A DNA stretch of 64,000 nucleotides from Pseudomonas sp. GV071 (GTDB taxonomy: Bacteria > Pseudomonadota > Gammaproteobacteria > Pseudomonadales > Pseudomonadaceae). The number at the start of each line of letters is the position of its first letter. The stretch's first letter is position 1. The stretch lies in NCBI RefSeq assembly GCF_003050835.1, contig NZ_QAOJ01000004.1:124001-188000 (forward strand). The letters run 5' to 3'. Made by a program: the position numbers and the translations under genes. Shown piece after piece: positions 29,063-37,959 of this stretch. The notes under the pieces are model-generated. The model was not told the DNA's origin, ran no database searches, and saw only the letters and a list, made by a program, of their open reading frames with translations.

Positions 29063-30262
29063 TTAATGCTTGATCGCAACGCTGACGTTCGAGCGCGAAG
29101 GGGTCCCATCCAAGCCCCAGGAGGACGCCAGCAAACCGAAGGTTTGCCCACGCGTCAGATCAACCGTTGACTCACATTCCCAGGTGCCGCGCGCGCTGAC
29201 CGTGGTATTGCACACATAGGTGCCTACCGTTACCGGGCCACTGGCAGGCCCTGCGCTAATACTTACCGTGACGACTGCGCCAACCGCGCCAGTGCCTTGA
29301 ACCATTGGCCGCTGCGTGGGCAGATACTCAAGTTCCTGTGGGTTGGGTGAGGTTATCCGCAGGGATGGCGGCGTGGCATAACGCGGGGTGATGACCAGAT
29401 CCTGGGGATATTTCAGGTTGTCGGCGACCACCTCGAAATCAGCCCCGCCGTCGCCCACGACCAGCTTGTAGATGGTCTTGCCCCACGTCATGTACAAGCT
29501 CCCGGCGGCGTCGGTCGCCAAGCCCTGTGACTCGCCGCCACTTACTATCTGCACAGGCTTGGACTGCCCTGGGCTGTACCGGTAAATACCTGGTCCGTCC
29601 CCCTCGCTGGTTTTGGCCACCGAGAAGTAGAGGTTACCGGCAGGGTCAAGCGCCATGCCTGTAGGAAAACTCACGCCAGTAATCAACGGCACTAACGTGT
29701 TAGTAGCCGCGTTTCTCCGAAATACCGTGCGCTCTTGGGGCGACGATATATACAGGTTGCCGTCATCATCCAGGGCCAGTCGGCTCGCCATCACATTAGC
29801 GACCACCACCCGCTCTCCGCCTTCTGCCGGGAAGTACGAAACCCGGTAGCTTTCGCTGATGTAGATACCTCCTTGGCGATCAACCACGACGTCAGAGGGC
29901 CCAACCAAACCACGCTTCAACACCACGCCGTCGCCGCCGCCCGCGGGATATCGCGTCAGCGTGCCGGAATGATAACTGACCACGTAGATATTGCCGGCCG
30001 CATCGGCGCCCATACGCGGCGCATTGATGTAACTGTCGATTTCTGCGGTTGGCGTGGCTGCATCCAGGGTCAATATCGATAACTTCCCGTTTCCGTATGC
30101 AGCGCTGGCGTCGCCGTCCTGAGCGACATAAATAATCGGTTCATCGGCTTTCTCGGCAACGGCGGGCAGCGCGATAAACGGGACAATCAGAGCCAAAAAA
30201 GCCTGCCTGATTTTGGCGGATGGAGAAATTGAAGCGCTTCGTAGCGACGATTGAGAACACAT
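29063..30262 (-). CDS. Secreted NHL-type beta-propeller protein
   Basis: A 399-aa exported protein. After an N-terminal signal (ending about LPAVAEKA) it shows repeated NHL/SGL-type blades: GNIYVVSYHSGTLTRYP, GGIYISESYRVSYFP, GNLYISSPQERTVFR, GNLYFSVAKTSEGDG and GSLYMTWGKTIYKL, each a D/G-rich turn followed by an aromatic strand. The last ~110 residues are a separate Ig-like domain (VTVGTYVCNTTVSARGTWEC), with two cysteines that could form a disulfide. The start ATG 30262 follows AAGGAAG by seven bases. It is a stand-alone gene between the IS remnant and the efflux operon. Function unknown; such propellers often bind ligands or surface partners. Confidence 0.78.
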   Translation of the reverse strand: MCSQSSLRSASISPSAKIRQAFLALIVPFIALPAVAEKADEPIIYVAQDGDASAAYGNGKLSILTLDAATPTAEIDSYINAPRMGADAAGNIYVVSYHSGTLTRYPAGGGDGVVLKRGLVGPSDVVVDRQGGIYISESYRVSYFPAEGGERVVVANVMASRLALDDDGNLYISSPQERTVFRRNAATNTLVPLITGVSFPTGMALDPAGNLYFSVAKTSEGDGPGIYRYSPGQSKPVQIVSGGESQGLATDAAGSLYMTWGKTIYKLVVGDGGADFEVVADNLKYPQDLVITPRYATPPSLRITSPNPQELEYLPTQRPMVQGTGAVGAVVTVSISAGPASGPVTVGTYVCNTTVSARGTWECESTVDLTRGQTFGLLASSWGLDGTPSRSNVSVAIKH

Positions 30263-30529
30263 AGCGGATCTTCCTTCTATCCAGACTATTCACCTGCACG
30301 TCGTGACACGCCGTGCACATAGAAAGCGCGTGCCGGCTTTCATAGGCCAACGCTAAAAGTCCGAACCAAAGGAGTCTGTAGACCGCAACCTAAGCTGCAC
30401 CGACCAACAGCAGCGAGAGTTGTGGGAAGGGAAAACGTAAACGCTGCATTTGCCGAAACCCGCCTGCACAGCCCCGCGCCAAGCACAGGCCGCATGGCGC
30501 TAAGGCCCATTCGCGCCGCTGGAGCGCGC

Positions 30530-31984
30530 TTAAGGCTTCGCTACGTTGGATGGCCGCTCCGACTCCTGCCACCCCCCACCCAACGCCAGGAACAGATTGA
30601 TCTGCGCCATCGCCACCTGGGTATTGGCCGCCGCCAGTTGTGCACGCATATCGGTGTAGGTCTTGGTCGCCTGCAAATCCGCCAAGAACGACGCCCGCCC
30701 TGCCTGGAAGAATTGATGCGTCTGGTTGGCCGCCTGCTGCGCCGAATGTTCGGCATCGGCCAAGGCGTCGCGGCGGTCGAGCAAGGCGCTGTATTGCACA
30801 AGACCGGTCTGGGTTTCCCGTACAGCGTTAAGAACCACACCATCAAAATGCGCCAATGCCGCCTGGGTGCCCGCCTCGGCTTCACGAATGCGAGCCCGCG
30901 CACCATTGGTGGGAATGGTCCAACTGATCAGGGGGCCAAAGCCCCAGCGGTTGGTGGCCGGCTCACCGAGGTGGTCGAGGATACCCACGCTGCCCACGGT
31001 CGCCCCGATACTGATGTTCGGGTACAGCTGCCCGGTGGCCACGCCAATCTTGGCGGTGGCGGCAGCCAGGCTGCGTTCGGCCTGACGGATGTCCGGGCGG
31101 CGTTTGAGCAGCTCGGCACCATCACCCACCGGCAACAGCTGAGCGATATGCGGTAACTCAGCACAATCGCTGACACCCGCCGGCAATTGATTGACCGGCT
31201 TGGCCAGCAGCATCGACAAGGTGAACAAGCCTGCCTGTTGCGCCGCGTCGTAGCGCGGCATCTCGGCGCGTAGCGATTTGAATTGAGTCTGCGTGCGCGT
31301 CACCTGGGTTTCATCGCCACGCCCGGCATCACGCAGGCGCTGCACCAGGGTTACGCCCTCCTCTTGCAGGTCCAGCGATTGCTGGGCGATTTTGCGCTCC
31401 TCGTTGGCGGCGCACACTTGCGTGTAGGCGCGCACCACTTCGGCCACCAGGGTGATTCGAGCGGTGTCTGCCGCCGCTTGCGCCGCATCGGCATTGGCCT
31501 GCGCCGACTCGATGCCACGCTGCAAGGTGCCCCACAAGTCGAACTGATACGAGGTGCTGATCGAGCCGCTGCCGATGTTGGCGACCGGCACTTTTTCGGT
31601 GAGCAGGAAGGCTTCGCCGGACTCCTGCAAACGCTCGGCGCCAAACTTGGCGCTGCCGCTGAAACCACCTTCGGCCTGTGCTTCTTCGACCTGGGTGCGG
31701 GCACGCGCCAGGTTGGCGGCAGCCACCCGCAAGTCGGTGTTGGAAGCCATAGCCTGCTGCACCAACTGGTCCAGACGCGGATCCTGGTAGAGTTTCCACC
31801 AGTCCGCCGGCACCGGTGCCGACACCACGTCGCTGTTGCCGGTCGCCAGTTGCCCTTGCAGATCCGCGCGCTGCACGGCGGCCTCTTTAGGCAATTGATA
31901 ATCCGGCCCGACTGCCTGGCATGCCGACAACACCAGGCCGAAACTGGCTGCCGTCAGTAAACCGCGAGCTGCCTGGCGGTTCAT
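30530..31984 (-). CDS. NodT-family outer-membrane efflux lipoprotein
   Basis: Outer-membrane channel of an efflux system. It begins MNRQAARGLLTAASFGLVLSAC, a lipoprotein signal with Cys22, then has the tandem OEP repeats of the TolC/OprM group (DWWKLYQDPRLDQLVQQAM, NTDLRVAAANLARARTQV, RRPDIRQAERSLAAATA, FGPLISWTIP). Length 484 aa is normal. It overlaps the upstream adaptor gene by four bases, so it is the last gene of the marR-FUSC-DUF1656-HlyD operon. Confidence 0.94.
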   Translation of the reverse strand: MNRQAARGLLTAASFGLVLSACQAVGPDYQLPKEAAVQRADLQGQLATGNSDVVSAPVPADWWKLYQDPRLDQLVQQAMASNTDLRVAAANLARARTQVEEAQAEGGFSGSAKFGAERLQESGEAFLLTEKVPVANIGSGSISTSYQFDLWGTLQRGIESAQANADAAQAAADTARITLVAEVVRAYTQVCAANEERKIAQQSLDLQEEGVTLVQRLRDAGRGDETQVTRTQTQFKSLRAEMPRYDAAQQAGLFTLSMLLAKPVNQLPAGVSDCAELPHIAQLLPVGDGAELLKRRPDIRQAERSLAAATAKIGVATGQLYPNISIGATVGSVGILDHLGEPATNRWGFGPLISWTIPTNGARARIREAEAGTQAALAHFDGVVLNAVRETQTGLVQYSALLDRRDALADAEHSAQQAANQTHQFFQAGRASFLADLQATKTYTDMRAQLAAANTQVAMAQINLFLALGGGWQESERPSNVAKP

Positions 31985-32874
31985 TGCGCGTTCTCCGCCG
32001 TCGCGTCGCCGCCTTCGATGATCGATACCGTGGCGGTGCGCCCGGCAATCATGCGGAAGTCGGCCGGCACCTCGTCAAAGGCGATACGCACCGGAATGCG
32101 CTGGGCCAATTGCACCCAGCTGAAAGCCGGGTTAACAGTGGGCAGCATGTTGCTGCCGCTCGTGCGGTCGCGGTCTTCCACAGCAGCAACGATGCTCTGC
32201 ACATGACCGCGCAGACGGGTATTGTCGCCAAGCACGCGGATATCCACAGCCTGGCCGATGTGAATGTGCTGCAGCTTGGTCTCTTCGAAATAGCCATCGA
32301 TGTGGAACGACTCGCCGTCCACCACCGACAACACCGGCCGCCCGGCGGTAACGAACTCATGGGCACGCGGCGCACGGTCGTTGAGGTAACCGTCCACCGG
32401 ACTGCGGATCACCGAACGATCCAGATTGAGCTTGGCGGCATCCACCGCCACCTGCGCGGCCGCCACTGCCGACTGGGCACGGCTCTCGCGGGACTGGCTT
32501 TCTTCCAGCTGCTCACGGGCGACCAGATTGCCCAGACCACGGTTACGTTTGGCTTCACGCTGCGCCTGCGCCAAGGCTTCCTTCTGCTCGGCGGCCGTGG
32601 CTTCGGCCTGACGCAGCGCCAGAGTGAAACGGTCCTGGTCGATGGTGAACAGCACATCGCCTCGTTTCACCGGTTGGTTGTCACGCACTTCGACCTTCTC
32701 GATCAGCCCGGACACGTCCGGGGCAATCTGGATGATATCGGCGCGGATATGGCCGTCGCGGGTCCAGGGCGCAAACATGTAGTACATCACCATGCGCCAG
32801 ACCACCACGGTAGCCAGGGTCACCATCAACAACGTCAGGACCACGCGGCCCAGGGTCAACATAGGTTTTTTCAT
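31981..32874 (-). CDS. HlyD-type periplasmic adaptor of the FUSC efflux system
   Basis: Membrane-fusion protein linking the inner-membrane FUSC pump to the outer-membrane NodT channel. The start ATG 32874 overlaps the DUF1656 stop (ATGA). It begins MKKPMLTLGRVVLTLLMVTL, an N-terminal membrane anchor, and then shows the biotinyl-lipoyl-like halves IAPDVSGLIEKVEVRDNQPV and RSPVDGYLNDRAP around a coiled coil (AEATAAEQKEALAQAQREAK). About 297 aa. Closest in organisation to EmrA/AaeA. Confidence 0.93.
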   Translation of the reverse strand: MKKPMLTLGRVVLTLLMVTLATVVVWRMVMYYMFAPWTRDGHIRADIIQIAPDVSGLIEKVEVRDNQPVKRGDVLFTIDQDRFTLALRQAEATAAEQKEALAQAQREAKRNRGLGNLVAREQLEESQSRESRAQSAVAAAQVAVDAAKLNLDRSVIRSPVDGYLNDRAPRAHEFVTAGRPVLSVVDGESFHIDGYFEETKLQHIHIGQAVDIRVLGDNTRLRGHVQSIVAAVEDRDRTSGSNMLPTVNPAFSWVQLAQRIPVRIAFDEVPADFRMIAGRTATVSIIEGGDATAENAQ

Positions 32875-33080
32875 AGCATCAGGCTTCGGCAAATAGCATC
32901 CACCGCACCGAGCAGTACGGCGTAGAGACCAACGTTAAACAGGGCCCGGTGCCAGACCAGGCGGTAGAAGTGCAGGCGATTGAGCACGCCATGCACCAAC
33001 AGGTACAGCACATAGGTGAAGGCCATCATCACCAGCAGCGTGGGCAGGAATACCCCGCTGATATCCAGATCACCGATCAC
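32871..33080 (-). CDS. DUF1656 small inner-membrane protein
   Basis: A 69-aa protein with two membrane segments (VFLPTLLVMMAFTYVLYLLVHGVL and ALFNVGLYAVLLGAVDAI), typical DUF1656. These small proteins are almost always encoded between an FUSC pump and its HlyD partner. GTG start 33080 overlaps the FUSC stop (GTGA) and its own stop overlaps the adaptor start. Confidence 0.92.
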   Translation of the reverse strand: MIGDLDISGVFLPTLLVMMAFTYVLYLLVHGVLNRLHFYRLVWHRALFNVGLYAVLLGAVDAICRSLML

Positions 33081-35167
33081 AGTGCAGCTCCATCGATGCC
33101 GTAGGGCAGTTGTTCCTGTGCATCGCCTGCCTCTACCAGCACTTCCACGCCCGGCAACAAGGCCAGACGCAGACCACTGAGGGCCAGCAGGCTGTGCAGC
33201 CGGGCCTGTTCGGCCTCGGCACAGGCGGAAAAATTGATCGCCCGGCGGGCGCGGTCCATGGTCATCAGCAAGCCCTTGGGCGCGGGCAGGCGCTCTCCGG
33301 CTTTCAGGCAGGCGCGGAAGTACTCACCCACTTCAGCCACCACTTGCTGCAGCGAGGTTTGCGCACTGACCGGCAAACGCGGCAGGTAGGCGAGCACGTC
33401 GAGCAAGCACAGCGCCACGCGCAGATCACGCAGCGCGCTGCCGGTGTCCTGGCCGGTCTGGGTCAGACGCGGCAGGTGCTGCATCAGGCGATCGAGCATG
33501 CGCACACCCATGCCCCGGTGTTCGGCCAGGGTCGCCGGCTCGGTGAGGGCGACGATGTCGCGCCAGCTGAAACGGGTCATACGCTTGGCCGCCAGTTCGA
33601 CGCCGAAGGGGCGCATCACCAGGGTCCAGACAAAGGCGAACAGCAAGCCCACGGGCCCGGCCAGGTTGCTGTTGATAAAGGTCATGAAGTTGGCGTCGTA
33701 GGCGCCCTGGATGCTGATGAACGACGAGGTATTCACCAGGGTCAGGAGCATGCCGAGGTAAAAACGCGGTTGCACGGTGAGAGTGCCAATGCAGATAAAT
33801 GGCACGGCAAAGGCCAGCACCAGCATCGGGAAGTCGTGCAAGTTGGGCAGGATCAGAAACAGGTAGAGGCTGGCAAACAGCGCCGACATCGCGGTCCAGA
33901 AAAAGAACCGGTAAATCTGCGGCGCCGGGTCGTCCATGGCGGCGAAGAAGCTGCAGGCCACGGCGGCGAGAATCACCGCGCTGCCGCCATCGGTCCAGCC
34001 CAGGCCGATCCACAGCAAGGAGGCGACGATGATCGCGCTGATGGTGGAAAACACCGAATAGAGCATCAGCCCACGGTCGAAAAACGGCGTCAGGCGACCC
34101 AGGCGCCAGTGCCGGTAAACCGCGCGCCAGGGCGCCTGGTCATCGAGCAGAATCGCGTGCTGCAGGCTGCGGCAGTCTTGCCACAGATCGACCCACTCGC
34201 CTAGGCGATACAGCCCGTTGGAAAGCAGCAATTGGCGGCGTTCGTCCAGCGCTTCAGCGGTCGGCTGCAAGGCGTCGAGCTGCTCGCGCAGCGTCTGCCA
34301 GCGTTCAGGATTGGCATCGTTGGCGGTGCTCAGCAGCCACTGCTGAGCCTGTTCCAACACGGGCGCGAGCAAGGCCACCAGATCGGGCGAACGGCGTTCG
34401 ATGGCGATCAACGCGTCGTCCAGGCCATCGATAACCGGCAGCAGATGAATCATCCGCCCGCGCAATTCCTTGGCATTGCGCACCGTCTGTGGCCGCGCGC
34501 CTTCATGGGGAAGCTGGCCGATCATCAGTTCCAGGGTGTTGAAGCTGGCCACCATCGCCGCACGCAAGCTGCCCACCTCCGCTGCCGCAGCGCCGCGGCT
34601 GAGAAAGTGCTGGCTGTAGCGCGTGGCGTCGGCGAACCAGGCACCTGCGGCGTCCATCAGCACCGGCGCCAGGCGCCGAGGCCAGAACACCGCACCAACT
34701 ACCGCCGCACAGACGATACCGAGGAAAATTTCCTGGGTACGCGACGAGGCGATGTCGAACACCGCGCTGGGGTTATCCACAACCGGCAGCGCAATCAGCG
34801 GCAAGGTGTAGCCCGAGAGCATCAGCGCGTAGCTGTTGGCGGTGCGCAGGTTCAGCGACAGAAACAGCAAGGTGCCGGTCCACAACGCAACCACCACGAC
34901 CAGCAGCAAGGGCGTCTGCACAAACAACGGCACAAACAGTACGGCAGCCGCCGCGCCAACCAAGGTGCCGACGGCGCGGTACAACGCTTTGGAGCTGGTA
35001 GGGCCGACAAAGGGGCTGGAGACGATATAGACAGTGGCCATCGCCCAGTACGGACGCGGCATCTGCATGATCATGGCGATATAGAGCGCCAGCATCGAGG
35101 CGCCGAAGGTTCGCACGCCATAGAACCAGTCGCGGGCCGGCGGCATGCCGGCGAAGAAGCCTTTCAT
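33077..35167 (-). CDS. FUSC-family inner-membrane efflux pump (aromatic-acid exporter type)
   Basis: A 696-aa protein of the AaeB/YccS/FUSC family. Two blocks of membrane helices (residues about 15-170: GASMLALYIAMIMQMPRPYWA, YTLPLIALPVV; and about 370-500: YSVFSTISAIIVASLLWIGLG, FFWTAMSALFASLYLFLIL) flank a cytoplasmic helical region. It probably exports aromatic acids or similar toxic compounds. Its ATG at 35167 overlaps the marR stop by four bases. The substrate cannot be deduced from sequence. Confidence 0.93.
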   Translation of the reverse strand: MKGFFAGMPPARDWFYGVRTFGASMLALYIAMIMQMPRPYWAMATVYIVSSPFVGPTSSKALYRAVGTLVGAAAAVLFVPLFVQTPLLLVVVVALWTGTLLFLSLNLRTANSYALMLSGYTLPLIALPVVDNPSAVFDIASSRTQEIFLGIVCAAVVGAVFWPRRLAPVLMDAAGAWFADATRYSQHFLSRGAAAAEVGSLRAAMVASFNTLELMIGQLPHEGARPQTVRNAKELRGRMIHLLPVIDGLDDALIAIERRSPDLVALLAPVLEQAQQWLLSTANDANPERWQTLREQLDALQPTAEALDERRQLLLSNGLYRLGEWVDLWQDCRSLQHAILLDDQAPWRAVYRHWRLGRLTPFFDRGLMLYSVFSTISAIIVASLLWIGLGWTDGGSAVILAAVACSFFAAMDDPAPQIYRFFFWTAMSALFASLYLFLILPNLHDFPMLVLAFAVPFICIGTLTVQPRFYLGMLLTLVNTSSFISIQGAYDANFMTFINSNLAGPVGLLFAFVWTLVMRPFGVELAAKRMTRFSWRDIVALTEPATLAEHRGMGVRMLDRLMQHLPRLTQTGQDTGSALRDLRVALCLLDVLAYLPRLPVSAQTSLQQVVAEVGEYFRACLKAGERLPAPKGLLMTMDRARRAINFSACAEAEQARLHSLLALSGLRLALLPGVEVLVEAGDAQEQLPYGIDGAAL

Positions 35168-35616
35168 AAAGGTTCTCCGCCGCTAGTGCGCCCGGCATCT
35201 TCAAAGGCGCGCACCACGCGCAGCGCAGCTTCGAGGTCCGCCGGGGGAATGTCCTGCAGCACTTCGCGGCGCAGGCGCACCAACTCGTTTTCAATCGATT
35301 CGGCCAGCTCGCGGCCGCGCGGGGTCAGGCTCAAGGCTTTGGCGCGGCGGTCGTCCGGGTCTTCACTGCGGCAAACAAAACCGGCGCGGCACAACTGGTC
35401 GAGCAGGCGCACCAGTGACGGGCTTTCCAACCCGGCGGCCTGCGCCACCGCCACCTGTCGTACACCGTCACCCAGGCGCACGATCATCAGCAACGGCACC
35501 GCGCAGGCTTCGGAAATTCCGTAGTTGGCCAACGTCGCCTGGCAAATGCGTCGCCAATGGCGGGACGCCGTCACCATGCCGCTGCTGATATTGAGCTGGA
35601 GTGCTTCGAGGGTCAT
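35164..35616 (-). CDS. MarR-family regulator of the efflux operon
   Basis: A 150-aa MarR winged-helix regulator: VAVAQAAGLESPSLVRLLDQL is the recognition helix region and RSEDPDDRRAKALSLTPRG the wing. It is first in the operon and probably represses it, lifting repression when a phenolic or aromatic ligand binds. An inverted repeat lies 27-38 bases upstream of its start codon. Confidence 0.94.
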   Translation of the reverse strand: MTLEALQLNISSGMVTASRHWRRICQATLANYGISEACAVPLLMIVRLGDGVRQVAVAQAAGLESPSLVRLLDQLCRAGFVCRSEDPDDRRAKALSLTPRGRELAESIENELVRLRREVLQDIPPADLEAALRVVRAFEDAGRTSGGEPL

Positions 35617-35637
35617 TGAAAAGGACGCGAAAATTTA

Positions 35638-35655
35638 ATTAGTTAGCAAGCTAAT
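35638..35655 (-). promoter_or_regulatory. Putative MarR operator
   Basis: TTAGC-AA-GCTAA at 35643-35654 is an inverted repeat, extended by ATTAG/CTAAT (35638-35655), directly upstream of the marR ATG. Its size and A+T-rich arms fit MarR-family operators. Confidence 0.6.
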
Positions 35656-35810
35656 TGTATTCTCGGAAATTTCCACTCGTCAATTACCGCATGGAGGCTT
35701 TGCAGCTTTATTTCACCGCCCTTACGGCGACTATTCCGGCAGGTTTTAGCGCTATGCCAAAAAGGCCTGGAAGCACCGGAATCAGGCGCTGTACGGGCTA
35801 TTTCAAGGGG

Positions 35811-35839
35811 TTGTTTTTCGCCCAAAACTTAACTATCGT
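35811..35839 (+). promoter_or_regulatory. Possible promoter of the cold-shock gene
   Basis: TTGTTT (35811-35816) and TATCGT (35834-35839) are 17 bases apart and about 100 bases upstream of the cold-shock protein start, leaving a long 5' leader as usual for cspA-type genes. The rest of the 326-base gap 35617-35942 shows nothing else clear besides the MarR operator. Confidence 0.4.
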
Positions 35840-35942
35840 TCCGCCCACTGTGCTGCCGGGATCGCGCCCAATCGCGACGCCGACAACCAGTCCAGCCCTC
35901 GGCTCGAGGCTGTCATTAACTAAAGCTCCAAGGAAATAAGAT

Positions 35943-36155
35943 ATGTCGAATCGTCAGAACGGTACCGTCAAGTGGTTTAACGACGAGAAAGGTTTTGGTT
36001 TTATCACTCCAGAAAGCGGTCCGGATCTGTTCGTGCACTTCCGCGCTATCGAAGGCGACGGCTTCAAGAGCCTGAAAGAAGGCCAGAAAGTCAGCTTCGT
36101 CTCGGTACAAGGTCAGAAAGGCCTGCAAGCCGACCAAGTACAAGTAGTCGGTTAA
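35943..36155 (+). CDS. Cold-shock domain protein (CspA family)
   Basis: A 70-aa single cold-shock domain. The RNA-binding motifs KGFGFI (residues 16-21) and LFVHF (29-33) are intact. It binds single-stranded RNA/DNA and acts as an RNA chaperone. The start is preceded by AAGGAAATAAGAT. A strong terminator follows. The member cannot be named from sequence; many Pseudomonas Csp proteins are constitutive. Confidence 0.96.
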   Translation: MSNRQNGTVKWFNDEKGFGFITPESGPDLFVHFRAIEGDGFKSLKEGQKVSFVSVQGQKGLQADQVQVVG

Positions 36156-36166
36156 TCCGAATGCTC

Positions 36167-36201
36167 AACAAAAAGCCCCGCCTAGTGCGGGGCTTTTTGT
36201 T
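36167..36201 (+). terminator. Terminator after the cold-shock gene
   Basis: A perfect hairpin with arms AACAAAAAGCCCCGC and GCGGGGCTTTTTGTT around five bases, placed 12 bases after the stop codon. Confidence 0.9.
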
Positions 36202-36290
36202 GTTGCCGTGGGACAAATTCGCGCAGGTTTTTTCACCAGCCTGCTTTTGCAGTAAAGTGCCTCGCGCTTTTCACCCACCGCGAGCTCCGC

Positions 36291-36785
36291 ATGTCCAAAC
36301 GTATTCTTCAGCCTCAGGGCGATTTCCCCGCTGTCGGCCTGCTCCGTCGCTCTGCCGCGATGTTCTATGACTTCCTGCTGTGTGTGGCCATCGCAATCGT
36401 CACCGGCCTGCTGTATCAGCAAGTCGTGTTGCGCCTGATCTTTGGCAGCGACCGTCTGCTGGAGTTGGCTAACAACAAAGCACTGGATGTGGATCCTGTG
36501 CTCTCCACCGTTGTGCTGTTCACCATTTTTGCCTTCTTCGCCAAGTTCTGGACGCACTCGGGCCAGACCCTGGGCATGCAGGTATGGGGCGTGCGTGTGC
36601 AGAATGCCGACGGCAGCGCCATCAGCCTGTGGCAGGCGCTGCTGCGCTTTATGGTGTCGATTGCCTCGTGGGGCTGCCTGGGTCTGGGTTTTTTCTGGGC
36701 GCTGTGGGACAAGCAGAAACGCAGCTGGCATGACATCTATTCAGAAACGCGCCTGGTGCATATCCCGAAGAAGAAGAAAAACTAA
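36291..36785 (+). CDS. RDD family membrane protein
   Basis: A 164-aa protein with the RDD pattern: LLRRSAAMFYDFLLCVAIAIV starts the first helix with its conserved Arg and Asp residues, then TVVLFTIFAFFAKFWTHSGQTLGMQVWG and a third membrane segment ending WALWDKQKRSWHD. RDD proteins are small transporter-like membrane proteins of generally unknown role. It is the plus-strand gene convergent with lptG, from which it is separated by a bidirectional terminator. Confidence 0.93.
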   Translation: MSKRILQPQGDFPAVGLLRRSAAMFYDFLLCVAIAIVTGLLYQQVVLRLIFGSDRLLELANNKALDVDPVLSTVVLFTIFAFFAKFWTHSGQTLGMQVWGVRVQNADGSAISLWQALLRFMVSIASWGCLGLGFFWALWDKQKRSWHDIYSETRLVHIPKKKKN

Positions 36786-36814
36786 AAGCCTCCCAAGGGA
36801 CCTCAATCCAGTAT

Positions 36815-36844
36815 GGGAAAGGCTTCAGCCTCGAGTTTCTGATC
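36815..36844. repeat. Single REP-type half element
   Basis: GGGAAAGGCTTCAGCCTCGAG followed by TTTCTGATCT matches one arm of the REP family seen at 798-820, including the TTTTGATC-like end. No facing arm is seen. Confidence 0.5.
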
Positions 36845-36856
36845 TTGATAGACAAT

Positions 36857-36885
36857 AAAAAGCCCCGCCGAAGCGGGGCTTTTTT
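36857..36885. terminator. Bidirectional terminator between the RDD gene and lptG
   Basis: AAAAAGCCCCGC pairs with GCGGGGCTTTTT around CGAA, with T runs on both strands. It can end both convergent genes. Confidence 0.9.
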
Positions 36886-36897
36886 ATGGGCGGCGGT

Positions 36898-37959
36898 TTA
36901 CCCCGCGCGCCTCAACATCCAGAACCCGGCAATGCCGCAGATCAAGCTCGGAATCAGCACTGCCAGCAACGGCGGAAAGCCGAACACCAGGCTCGATGGC
37001 CCGAGCAGGTCCTGGGCAATCCGGAACACAAAACCCACCAGCACCCCAGTGAACACGCGCTGGCCGAGGGTTACCGACCGCAACGGGCCGAAGATGAACG
37101 AGATCGCCATCAGCACCAGCGCCGCCGTGACCACCGGCTGCAACACCTTGGTCCAGAACGCCAGCCAGTACTTGCCATTAGCCAGGCCCTGGTCGGCGAG
37201 GTAGTGGATGTAACGCCACAAACCGGTCACCGACAACGCTTCGGGCTCCAGCACCACGGTGCCGAGCAGTTGCGGGGTCAATTGCACGTCCCAGCGCTCG
37301 CTCGGGGTTTGCACCACTTCGGTGTTGCGCTCGTGGAACAAAGTGGTGGCAACGTCTTCCAGCTGCCAGTGATCGCCCTGGTAATGGGCCTTCTTGGCAA
37401 AGCTGGAGGATTGCAGGTGGCGCTGATCGTCGAACTTGTAGCGGGTGACGCCGTACAGCACGCCATTGGGTTGCACGGCGTTGATGTGCACGAACTCATC
37501 GCCCTGACGGTGCCACAGGCCGCGCTTGGAGCTTTGCGCTTCACCGCCGCCCTGGGCCATGGAACGTGAAGCCTGGCCTATGTTCTCGCTCCAGGGCGCC
37601 AGGTATTCACCGATCAGAATGCCCGCCAGCATCAGCACCAGCATCGGCTTCATTACCGCCCAGACGATCCGCCCGACCGACACACCGGCCGCCCGCATGA
37701 TGGTCAGCTCGCTGCTGCTGGCCAGGCTACCGAGGCCGATCAGGCAGCCGATCAACGCCGCCATGGGCAGCATTTCATAGACCCGCCGCGGGGTGGTCAG
37801 GAAGATGTACCAGGCAGCGTCATCCAGGCCGTAGCTGCCCTGCACGTCGCCCAACTCGTCGATAAAGGCGAACAGCAGCGCCAGGCCGACAATGATGCCG
37901 AGCACCGACAGAATGGCGAAAAACACGCTGGTGCCAATGTAACGATCCAACTTAACCAT
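36898..37959 (-). CDS. lptG: LPS export permease LptG
   Basis: LptG and LptF form the membrane core of the LptB2FG transporter that extracts LPS from the inner membrane. The 353-aa protein begins MVKLDRYIGTSVFFAILSVLG and has six membrane helices around a periplasmic beta-jellyroll (RYKFDDQRHLQSSSFAKKAHY, WQLEDVATTLF). It overlaps lptF by eight bases. Confidence 0.96.
   Translation of the reverse strand: MVKLDRYIGTSVFFAILSVLGIIVGLALLFAFIDELGDVQGSYGLDDAAWYIFLTTPRRVYEMLPMAALIGCLIGLGSLASSSELTIMRAAGVSVGRIVWAVMKPMLVLMLAGILIGEYLAPWSENIGQASRSMAQGGGEAQSSKRGLWHRQGDEFVHINAVQPNGVLYGVTRYKFDDQRHLQSSSFAKKAHYQGDHWQLEDVATTLFHERNTEVVQTPSERWDVQLTPQLLGTVVLEPEALSVTGLWRYIHYLADQGLANGKYWLAFWTKVLQPVVTAALVLMAISFIFGPLRSVTLGQRVFTGVLVGFVFRIAQDLLGPSSLVFGFPPLLAVLIPSLICGIAGFWMLRRAG

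Noticed and set aside
30263..30529. Small frames in the gap between the propeller gene and the efflux operon
   Set aside because: No ribosome sites, no homology, and codon use does not fit; I see no clear feature in this gap.
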